Origin: a virus
IMG/VR virus record: IMGVR_UViG_3300017958_001457
Coordinates: 1 to 21,891 of that record
DNA length: 21,891 nucleotides
Direction: 5' to 3' (one strand)
The translations under genes and the position numbers were made by a program. The stretch's first letter is position 1. Each line of letters begins with the position of its first letter. The notes under the pieces are model-generated. The model did no database searches. It was not told the origin of the DNA and saw only the letters and a program-made list of their open reading frames with translations. Shown here one piece after another: positions 14,503 through 20,965 of the stretch.

Positions 14503-17500
14503 TTAGTTTGCCCCTAGAGTTGCAATTTCACCTGTGTTCTTTAAACGTAATGGAATGTATATAAATTCCACCGCTTTCACTGGCTCAATAGCAATATCCA
14601 AGTAAAGTTCACTTCTGTCAATTCTTGAAGGTGTGTTATTTGACTCATCACACACTACCAAGAAGTCATAAAGTGCTCTTTGACCTACAAGTTCTAGTAA
14701 TAAACTTTCAGCCGCTTGTTTGATTTCATCTCTTGTAATCTTATCGTTAGGCTCAAACATAAATGGTTTAGCCAACAATGTTAATTGACGTCTTAGATAT
14801 GCAACCAATCTCGCAACGTTGATTCTATCAAGTGCTGAGGCATTTCTTGCTCTAGTAAATTGACCGAAGTTAACTAAACCACTACCTGTGATATAAGTTA
14901 ATGGGTTAATTTTAACTTGAGCCATTGTGTCTCTAACACCTTCATTCAATGCAACTGCTTTGAATTCACCTTCACCGTCAATGTAACCAACACTTGAAGC
15001 GTTAGTAATACCACCACGTCTTGTACCTGCTGGTGCAAACCATGGATAAGAAACTGCATCACTTAATGCAATAGTTCTTAACATCATGTAACTTGGTGGA
15101 ACAACAATGTTGTTACCATTTACGTCTGTTGTAAATCCTGACGGATAAAAAGTTGCCATATACTCATCGTAAGTTAAGAAACCTTTTTCACCATCTGCTA
15201 AAGCATTTGATCCATTGTTACCGTAGTTCAATAGTTCAGTTGCTGTGCTACCTAATCTAAATGGAGTGTCTGCAACAACAAAGCCTGTAATTCCTCTGTC
15301 AACGTTTAGGTTAACAAGGTTACTTGTTGCTTCAGTATAACCAGGTGCACTTAACAATGTGAATGTTCTTGTTTCTTCATCACGTAAGTCTTGGTTAGTA
15401 TCAATTTCTGATTTCATTGCCGCAACAACTGTTTTACGTTGTGCGTGTCTACCAAATAATCCTGAACCATCTTCTGCTGTTGTGTTCCAACCAACCCAAC
15501 GGTCAACTTTGTAAGAAGCCATTGATTCGTCAGTTCCGCCATTGTAAGAAGTTCCTGAACCTTGGAAGCGAATGTTACGTCCGTTATTATCGTTAAGGTC
15601 GATATGACCTTTAACAAATTTCTTAACGTTATAACCAGAACGTCTAGTATTCCATAACAACATACCTCTTGGATATAAGTCTGGATCTGGAGCGTCTGGA
15701 TCTAAATAATCGCTTGTTAGGTATTCACTAATATCTGCCGCAGTATCACCTGTAGCACCTGTGTAACCATAACGTGCATCAGCAAACAAAATACCATCTT
15801 CTGTAGTTTGATCACTTACATCAACAGCAACCCATTCTAAATTGTTGCCGTCCCATTTGTAAATGTTTTGACCATATACTTCTGAAGCAGATGAATCAAC
15901 CCAAATGTCGCCATTTACTAAAGCAGTTCCATCTGTTTGTACAGTTGGTTGTGTTGCTGAAACAATAATTTCAGTTCCTGCGTTTACGTTGTGATAACCT
16001 CTCCAAGTCACACCGTCGTGTACCATGATATCAACTTCGTCAAGTGTAGTTGAATACCATAATGTACCATCTTCTGGTGTTGAACTAGGAGCACCTGCTG
16101 ATGCTGTGTAAACTAATGGTTTCCAGTTAGAAATAACAATAGTTGCACCGCTGTCTGCTGGAGCACTGTAAACATTATCAGGTTTAGTAGTAACAAAGCC
16201 AGCAGTAGTTAAAGGATTTCCTGTAACTTCTGTTAAAATAATTTCGCCACCTAATTTGTGTGAAATTTTAACAGCACCTGTTGCCGTTACTTCTGCTAAT
16301 ACGTTTGTTAAACCTTCAGCACTGATTGCCGCTACCATATCTTCAGCAGTTGTTCCAGTAAATGTTACTGTTTGTGCTGTTCTTGGTGTAGCATTGCCGG
16401 CAATAGTTTCGCTAATTGTAAACTCTTTTGTTCCTGCTGTAAATGCCGGATTATTAACACCGCCAGTTGCAGTTGTAGGAGAAGGAGTTACACGTCTGTA
16501 AATTTTAAACTGTGCTAACGGATCAGTTGATCCAGTAGTGTTTGCTTTAATAAACAACATACCTGTGGAAATTTTTGTTCCACCAGTAGCATCCATTGCC
16601 TTGATGGCTTCTGCCGCACTGTTGTAAATTGGAGCATTAACAGTTGTCCATAAACCTGTTGCACTGCTGTAAAGTTTTAATTTCCAACTAGCACCTAAAT
16701 TAGGATCTGTTGATTTAATCCATACAGAACCATTTGGTCTAATTGCATCATAAGTTGTAGCACCTATGTCAACTGTGTCACCTGATTTCCATTGAGGAAT
16801 TTTTGTGTGAGCACTAATTTGTAAAGCCGGACCTGCATAGTAACCTTCAACAATACCTAAGTCACCTGTGTCAGCAACACTAGGACCTACGTATGTGCTT
16901 GTAGCATTTCCGCTTCCATCTCTTGGAATTTGAACTAGAATTCCGCCATCCATTGATGAACCGTCTGCTTTTGAAGTTCCATCGCTGTAAAGTTCTAATC
17001 TACCTGCTGTTGTAACTTTAGCACCAACACCCATATTCAATTGTCTTGATTTAGTGTTAATTGATTGTGCTAGTGTTTCAACTGTTGCACCACTGTTTGT
17101 TACAGTTTGGCCATTGATAATAATCGCACCACCGTTTGCTAAAGAGCCTGGTGATTTAGATCCAATAACTGTTGCATGACTTGATGCCCAAGTTGTAGCA
17201 GACCAAGTTGTAGCAGAATCAAAGCCTGCGTTATTAAAATAACTTTCATCTTCAGAACCTACTTGTACCCAGTTGTTGCTTGAATTTTTATACCAAACTT
17301 TATTTTCTGTATTCCATGTTACAATAGCATAGTCACCAACTGCACCTACGCTTGATTTAACACCTGTGTATGTGGCACCACTCCAGCCTACTAAATCACT
17401 TGCAGAAGAAATAATTGTCGGAGTAACATTTGTAAACTTCTGTGCTGATTTGTCCCATACAAAAATACCATAGTTTGAATCGTCTGTATCAAACCAATAT

Positions 17501-17901
17501 GTTCCGTCTACCGCTGGACCGGCTGGTGAACTAGCAGAACCTGAAAGTTCTCCTAGGTCAACATCTGCTCTTACAACGTATGCTCTGTTAGCCACACCCA
17601 AATATGAGTAAGCCGCTTGTAGACCGTATTCGTTAAGTTCGCTACCGTGTAGCGGATTGTTTGATGCATCTGTGTAAAATGTTGGATTACCAAATGTATC
17701 TGTTAATTCTCTTTGAGATGTAATTAAGTACACCTTTCCTGCATTTGATTTTAATGTACCTGCGGCTGTTCCTGTGCCTGAACCGTTTGGTTTAGATTCA
17801 GCAGTTGCCACCATAATTAGTGGAACGGTTGCACCCGCGGCAGGCGTGTAAAAACTTTCGTCAATTACGTTGACTTCTACTCCTGGTGATGATAGTGCCA
17901 T
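14503..17901 (-). CDS. 18: gp18 tail sheath protein, greatly enlarged (1132 aa)
   Basis: The N-terminus ('MALSSPGVEVNVIDESFYTPAAGATVPLIMVATAE', in pieces) and C-terminal third (residues about 740-1132: 'GMLLWNTRRSGYNVKKF', 'SYPWFAPAGTRRGGI', 'INPLTYITGSGLVNFGQ', 'INVARLVAYLRRQL', 'VKAVEFIYIPLRL') are typical of contractile sheath proteins. T4 gp18 has 659 residues; here about 600 residues (roughly 125-735) are inserted. The insert holds at least five degenerate modules with G-x-x-W or similar, at 132-137 'DGTYWF', 189-194 'GDYAIV', 390-395 'NGSVWI', 611-616 'DGTLWY' and 664-669 'GDIWVD'. Each is followed by a Trp-rich stretch such as 'YKWDGNNLEW'. These should decorate the outer sheath surface. 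Expression is from a late promoter with leader and AAGGAG. Confidence 0.96.
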   Translation of the reverse strand: MALSSPGVEVNVIDESFYTPAAGATVPLIMVATAESKPNGSGTGTAAGTLKSNAGKVYLITSQRELTDTFGNPTFYTDASNNPLHGSELNEYGLQAAYSYLGVANRAYVVRADVDLGELSGSASSPAGPAVDGTYWFDTDDSNYGIFVWDKSAQKFTNVTPTIISSASDLVGWSGATYTGVKSSVGAVGDYAIVTWNTENKVWYKNSSNNWVQVGSEDESYFNNAGFDSATTWSATTWASSHATVIGSKSPGSLANGGAIIINGQTVTNSGATVETLAQSINTKSRQLNMGVGAKVTTAGRLELYSDGTSKADGSSMDGGILVQIPRDGSGNATSTYVGPSVADTGDLGIVEGYYAGPALQISAHTKIPQWKSGDTVDIGATTYDAIRPNGSVWIKSTDPNLGASWKLKLYSSATGLWTTVNAPIYNSAAEAIKAMDATGGTKISTGMLFIKANTTGSTDPLAQFKIYRRVTPSPTTATGGVNNPAFTAGTKEFTISETIAGNATPRTAQTVTFTGTTAEDMVAAISAEGLTNVLAEVTATGAVKISHKLGGEIILTEVTGNPLTTAGFVTTKPDNVYSAPADSGATIVISNWKPLVYTASAGAPSSTPEDGTLWYSTTLDEVDIMVHDGVTWRGYHNVNAGTEIIVSATQPTVQTDGTALVNGDIWVDSSASEVYGQNIYKWDGNNLEWVAVDVSDQTTEDGILFADARYGYTGATGDTAADISEYLTSDYLDPDAPDPDLYPRGMLLWNTRRSGYNVKKFVKGHIDLNDNNGRNIRFQGSGTSYNGGTDESMASYKVDRWVGWNTTAEDGSGLFGRHAQRKTVVAAMKSEIDTNQDLRDEETRTFTLLSAPGYTEATSNLVNLNVDRGITGFVVADTPFRLGSTATELLNYGNNGSNALADGEKGFLTYDEYMATFYPSGFTTDVNGNNIVVPPSYMMLRTIALSDAVSYPWFAPAGTRRGGITNASSVGYIDGEGEFKAVALNEGVRDTMAQVKINPLTYITGSGLVNFGQFTRARNASALDRINVARLVAYLRRQLTLLAKPFMFEPNDKITRDEIKQAAESLLLELVGQRALYDFLVVCDESNNTPSRIDRSELYLDIAIEPVKAVEFIYIPLRLKNTGEIATLGAN

Positions 17902-17920
17902 TTTTAGTTACTCCTTTTTA

Positions 17921-17945
17921 TTAAGTAAGTCATTTTATTACTTAA
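17921..17945 (-). promoter_or_regulatory. Perfect inverted repeat in the gp18 mRNA leader
   Basis: TTAAGTAA (17938-17945 read on the minus strand) and TTACTTAA (17921-17928) form a perfect 8-bp stem with a 9-nt loop. It falls at the predicted 5' end of the tail sheath transcript and upstream of the AAGGAG ribosome site. A 5' stem-loop can protect mRNA; it could also be a protein site. AT-rich, so only moderately stable. Confidence 0.5.
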
Positions 17946-17948
17946 ACA

Positions 17949-17956
17949 TATTTATA
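17949..17956 (-). promoter_or_regulatory. Late promoter octamer TATAAATA for gp18
   Basis: This is the exact T4 late consensus on the minus strand, 47 nt before the gp18 ATG, with a Shine-Dalgarno AAGGAG between. It is the longest late leader in the window. Confidence 0.85.
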
Positions 17957-18011
17957 CTGTTCTCCAAAAAAACAGCAACAATTCACATTGAAAAAGGGGT
18001 CGAAAAGGGCG

Positions 18012-18019
18012 GGTAAATA
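18012..18019 (+). promoter_or_regulatory. Late-type octamer GGTAAATA, 5 nt before ATG (plus strand)
   Basis: The plus strand reads GGTAAATA-CAGTT-ATG (start 18025). It follows the same 5-nt spacing rule as the minus-strand genes. The G-rich run before it is too far from the ATG to be a ribosome site. Confidence 0.5.
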
Positions 18020-18024
18020 CAGTT

Positions 18025-18363
18025 ATGACTAGATCGTTATGCAAACTGTGTAAGAAAAGACCTGTTGCTATAAACTATTACAAAGGTAAGAAGGCCTATT
18101 ATAGAAGCAAGTGCGAGCAATGTGCAACAGGTAGAAAACCCAGTACACCTTCGTGGTACCAATCAGGGTATCGTATGCAAAACAAGTGTGAAAAATGTGG
18201 GTTTGAGAGCAAACACTCGGAACAGTTTAACGTATTTCATATTGACGGAAAACTAAACAATACTAGGTATTCTAATTTAAAAACTATATGTGCTAACTGT
18301 CAAAGAATACTACAAAAAGAAGGAGTTACTTGGAAACAGGGAGACCTAACACCTGATTTCTAA
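18025..18363 (+). CDS. Small HNH-like zinc-binding protein
   Basis: This 112-aa basic protein has four Cys pairs: C6/C9, C30/C33, C55/C58 ('KCEKCGF') and C89/C92 ('CANC'). The stretch 'FHIDGKLNNTRYSNLKTICANC' (residues 71-92) matches an HNH-type beta-beta-alpha-metal motif (H-x-D-G...N...N-L...C-x-x-C), with F71 where a second His or Asp usually sits. I recall similar small proteins in marine T4-like phages. It may be a nicking endonuclease, a degenerate homing-type enzyme or a nucleic-acid-binding zinc finger. It is one of the few plus-strand genes, set between tail sheath and dNMP kinase genes that both run the other way. Its 3' end overlaps the end of gp1 by 38 nt. Confidence 0.75.
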   Translation: MTRSLCKLCKKRPVAINYYKGKKAYYRSKCEQCATGRKPSTPSWYQSGYRMQNKCEKCGFESKHSEQFNVFHIDGKLNNTRYSNLKTICANCQRILQKEGVTWKQGDLTPDF

Positions 18364-18988
18364 CTGCTTGATGTAACTCGTCAAGTGTGCCATCATTTTC
18401 AATAGTGTCGTCTACTTTTTCACCCACCCATGCATATTCGCTTTGATGCACATCGGGCCAATGTTCTTTCATCTTATCAGTAAGTATCATATTCTTAGTA
18501 ACCAGTGCTTCTTTATTATGTTCGTTTTGTTTGATAGCATCTTCCCACCATTTAGGCTCAGGTCCACGTTTAATACGATAAACTTTACCTCTTAATCGTT
18601 TAATCATCTTAACTTCATTAGGAAAACGCACATCACTAATAACAGCATCCTGTTTCATTTGTAATAGTCTATTTTCTAAACTAGCAATCCAGATATCGTC
18701 ATGAAATCCTTTACGCAGAACATCTGTACCCCAATACTGTAATACCCATCGAGGAGTGAGTTTAGGCATACCTAGTTTTTCTGCCCACCATTCGTCGACC
18801 TGTTCACGCCAAACACGTGACTCTTCTGAATTGCCTTCAAGCATTTCTCTGTCCCAACCAAATACAGCCGCAACAGCATCTTTGAGGGTGGTAGCAAAAC
18901 TAACACGTTTATACCCGCCTTCGCTAACAAGGATGTCAGCACAGGTATCTTTTCCAGAACCAATAAGTCCTACGAATCCAATAATCAT
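18326..18988 (-). CDS. 1: gp1 deoxynucleoside monophosphate kinase
   Basis: This 220-aa protein is close to T4 gp1 (241 aa). Its P-loop is 'GLIGSGKDTCAD' (residues 7-18). 'LTPRWVLQYWGTDVLRKGFHDDIWIASL' and 'VISDVRFPNEVKMIKRLRGKVYRIKRG' follow the layout of phage dNMP kinases, including the 'DVRFPNE' segment. It phosphorylates dNMPs to dNDPs from degraded host DNA for phage replication. It has two promoters: a consensus sigma70 site (19019-19047) and a late-type octamer at the ATG. Its coding region converges with, and overlaps by 38 nt, the HNH-like gene on the other strand. No terminator was seen between them. Confidence 0.93.
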   Translation of the reverse strand: MIIGFVGLIGSGKDTCADILVSEGGYKRVSFATTLKDAVAAVFGWDREMLEGNSEESRVWREQVDEWWAEKLGMPKLTPRWVLQYWGTDVLRKGFHDDIWIASLENRLLQMKQDAVISDVRFPNEVKMIKRLRGKVYRIKRGPEPKWWEDAIKQNEHNKEALVTKNMILTDKMKEHWPDVHQSEYAWVGEKVDDTIENDGTLDELHQAVRNQVLGLPVSK

Positions 18989-18992
18989 AGTA

Positions 18993-19000
18993 AATTTATA
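18993..19000 (-). promoter_or_regulatory. Late-type octamer TATAAATT, 4 nt before gp1 ATG
   Basis: The minus strand reads TATAAATT-TACT-ATG (start 18988). It matches seven of eight late consensus bases and lies 4 nt rather than 5 nt from the ATG. It is downstream of the sigma70 promoter of the same gene. Confidence 0.45.
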
Positions 19001-19018
19001 TATCCCATGTAAAGTTTA

Positions 19019-19047
19019 ATTATATGCTGTTAGAATGATTTTGTCAA
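19019..19047 (-). promoter_or_regulatory. Consensus sigma70 promoter for gp1 (TTGACA-17-TATAAT)
   Basis: The -35 hexamer TTGACA is at 19042-19047, the -10 TATAAT at 19019-19024, with exactly 17 nt between, all on the minus strand between the gp13 stop and the gp1 start. Both hexamers are perfect consensus. This predicts early expression of the kinase by unmodified host RNA polymerase. Confidence 0.9.
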
Positions 19048-19054
19048 GCAATTT

Positions 19055-19813
19055 TTAGCCAATTATAAACGATAGTGGCTTAGAACCATCAATATAATTG
19101 TTTATTTCTTGCTCTAATTTTTCCATTTCTGCTGTTGCATCGGCTTTGAGTGCATCGCCATTTAATGAAGTTCCACCTTGTGGACCGGCAATAGTAGCAA
19201 ATTTGCCACGTGCTTCACCAAGCATATATTTGCATACTGCTAAAGTATAATCTTTTAGCCATTGTCCAGCATAAGGATCTGATAACAAAGCAACATCGGG
19301 TCTAATGTTATATAATTGTAATAACACTTGTTCAGTACCTCGAGGTCTTTGCATAATTGTTAATTTTTTACTAACGGGTTCAAATTTAAAGTTAATAAAA
19401 CTACCAAACATTTTTCCTACAAGTTCTTGATAACCTGCAAAAGCATAGTAGGTTGCAAGTCCGCCCATTTGTGTGGAACTTAACAAGTATGTGTTGGTAT
19501 AGGCAAGATTAAATGGTTCAAATATTGTTCCGCCATCTCCACCACCTGTTCGTGAACCAATGCTTCGACGAAAAACTTCTCTTACTTCCATAACTTCGTT
19601 TGGAAGAATATAGTCGTTTGTGTCTTCTTGTAACTCTAGTGTCGCATAAGATTCTTCAACAGCATTTTCACTTCGCTGTTTTAATTTACCCAGTGCTTTT
19701 TCTAGTGCTACTTCGTAATGATTAGGGTCTAATTCAACGTCAATCATGCCATCGCCAAGCATAGCACGTACATAGTTAAACACCTTTTGTTTAGTAGATT
19801 CTAAGTCGTTCAT
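19055..19813 (-). CDS. 13: gp13 neck protein
   Basis: This is a 252-aa protein from the start I choose at 19813 ('MNDLESTKQKVFNYVRAMLGDG'). An upstream in-frame ATG at 19837 exists, but the perfect late octamer lies 5 nt before 19813 and inside that extension. The sequence fits marine T4-like gp13: 'PNHYEVALEKALGKLKQRSENAVEES', 'FEPFNLAYTNTYLL', 'GGLATYYAFAGYQE', 'KKLTIMQRPRGTEQVLLQLYN', 'WLKDYTLAVCKYMLGEARGKFATIAGPQGG'. T4 gp13 (309 aa) forms the head-neck connector with gp14 after packaging. It is transcribed divergently from gp14, with only 42 nt between the two starts. Confidence 0.88.
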   Translation of the reverse strand: MNDLESTKQKVFNYVRAMLGDGMIDVELDPNHYEVALEKALGKLKQRSENAVEESYATLELQEDTNDYILPNEVMEVREVFRRSIGSRTGGGDGGTIFEPFNLAYTNTYLLSSTQMGGLATYYAFAGYQELVGKMFGSFINFKFEPVSKKLTIMQRPRGTEQVLLQLYNIRPDVALLSDPYAGQWLKDYTLAVCKYMLGEARGKFATIAGPQGGTSLNGDALKADATAEMEKLEQEINNYIDGSKPLSFIIG

Positions 19814-19818
19814 ACAAG

Positions 19819-19826
19819 TATTTATA
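19819..19826 (-). promoter_or_regulatory. Late promoter octamer TATAAATA, 5 nt before gp13 ATG
   Basis: The minus strand reads TATAAATA-CTTGT-ATG (start 19813), exact consensus. It is divergent from the gp14 octamer, whose first base is 14 nt away. Confidence 0.75.
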
Positions 19827-19839
19827 TGATTGCTCATTC

Positions 19840-19847
19840 AATAAATA
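19840..19847 (+). promoter_or_regulatory. Late promoter octamer AATAAATA for gp14 (plus strand)
   Basis: The plus strand reads AATAAATA, then 8 nt, then the ATG at 19856. No Shine-Dalgarno precedes the ATG. The leader would be about 3 nt. It lies back to back with the gp13 octamer. Confidence 0.65.
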
Positions 19848-19855
19848 CATTTGTT

Positions 19856-20965
19856 ATGCCGAGACTATCATTATATAAACCAGAAAAATCAGCGGATTAC
19901 CGCTTTTTAGATCGTAACATTACAGAGACGTTTCAAGTAGGTGGAACTGATGTATTTGTACACAAATATCTTGGACCTGTTGATCCAGGCCAAGCAAACT
20001 CTACGCCTACACAGCCTGCTGGTCAAAATGATATTCCTGAAACAAAAATACAAGATTTATTATTCTTAGAAAATAGAGATAGAAGATACTCTGAGGATGT
20101 TTATACTGTTAGAGGCATCTATAATGTGCAAGATATTGATTTTGATCTTTCACAATTTGGAATGTTCTTACAAAACGATACAGTGTTTATAACATTTCCT
20201 TTAAACCATTCAGTTGAACTATTAGGAAGAAAGTTAATGAGTGGTGACGTATTAGAACTACCACATCTTAAAGACGAAAATGCACTTAATGATTTTCAAG
20301 TAGCATTAAAACGATTTTATGTAGTAGAAGATGTAACCAGAAGTGCTGAAGGATTTAGTCAAACTTGGTATCCGCATTTGCTTAGAGCAAAATGTAAACC
20401 AATATTAGATAGCCAAGAATTTAAAGAAATTTTTGATAAAGATAGCGGTGAAGGAACTGGGTCAACAATTAGAGACGTGCTTTCTACATATGAAAAAGAA
20501 ATGCAAATTAATCAAGCAATAATTGATCAAGCAGAAGAAGATGCACCTAAATCAGGATACGATACAAATCAATTTTTTGTTGTGCCTACAGATAGCGAAG
20601 GTGCTGTTAATTTAAAACCAAACGGTACGCTACAAACACCAAGTGGTGATTACTATATCGCATATGGTGGACGCGGCACGATACCACCTAATGGTGCACC
20701 GTATACATTTGGTGCTAGTTTCCCAAGTGGAGTAAGTGAAGGATCATATCATTTAAGAACTGATTACTTGCCTAATCGATTATTTAGATACGATGGTACA
20801 CGTTGGGTTAAAATTGAGGACGGTGTAAGAGTAGAACTTACTGAAAATGCACCTTCATATGTTGCTGGATTTGTTAACAATACAAACACAAATCAAATTG
20901 GCGGAAAAACAGTTGAAGAAAGACAGAGTTTATCAGAAGCACTTAAACCTAAGGCGGACAATTAA
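19856..20965 (+). CDS. 14: gp14 neck protein
   Basis: This is a 369-aa protein, longer than T4 gp14 (256 aa). I start at 19856 ('MPRLSLYKPEKSADYRFLDRN') because the late octamer lies just upstream of it; a longer frame from 19826 would run through the promoter. The core matches gp14: 'DIDFDLSQFGMFLQNDTVFITFP' (T4 'FGMQVQDEVTLSINP'), 'SGDVLELPHL' and 'RFYVVEDVTRSAEGFSQTWYPHLLRAKCKPI'. The C-terminal third is an added region with 'SGDYYIAYGGRG' and 'EGSYHLRTDYLPNRLFRYDGTRWVKIEDGVR' (in pieces; residues 262-325), resembling the Trp-rich modules in gp18. It closes the neck with gp13 and joins head to tail. Its stop overlaps the gp15 start as TAATG. Confidence 0.88.
   Translation: MPRLSLYKPEKSADYRFLDRNITETFQVGGTDVFVHKYLGPVDPGQANSTPTQPAGQNDIPETKIQDLLFLENRDRRYSEDVYTVRGIYNVQDIDFDLSQFGMFLQNDTVFITFPLNHSVELLGRKLMSGDVLELPHLKDENALNDFQVALKRFYVVEDVTRSAEGFSQTWYPHLLRAKCKPILDSQEFKEIFDKDSGEGTGSTIRDVLSTYEKEMQINQAIIDQAEEDAPKSGYDTNQFFVVPTDSEGAVNLKPNGTLQTPSGDYYIAYGGRGTIPPNGAPYTFGASFPSGVSEGSYHLRTDYLPNRLFRYDGTRWVKIEDGVRVELTENAPSYVAGFVNNTNTNQIGGKTVEERQSLSEALKPKADN

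Noticed and set aside
15414-17901. Open frames on other strands or frames within gp18, and on the opposite strand of other genes
   Set aside because: They lie wholly within strongly supported genes, have biased shadow compositions and lack ribosome sites or octamers.
17957-18011. Purine-rich repeat (AAAAGGGG, AAAAGGGC) before the HNH-like gene as a ribosome site
   Set aside because: It is too far from the ATG at 18025 and the octamer lies between them; it may just be spacer between divergent promoters.
19814-19837. Longer gp13 start at 19837
   Set aside because: The extra residues are encoded by the late promoter itself; 19813 has TATAAATA exactly 5 nt upstream.
19826-19855. Longer gp14 start at 19826
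   Set aside because: It would run through the AATAAATA octamer; the protein from 19856 begins with a family-like sequence.
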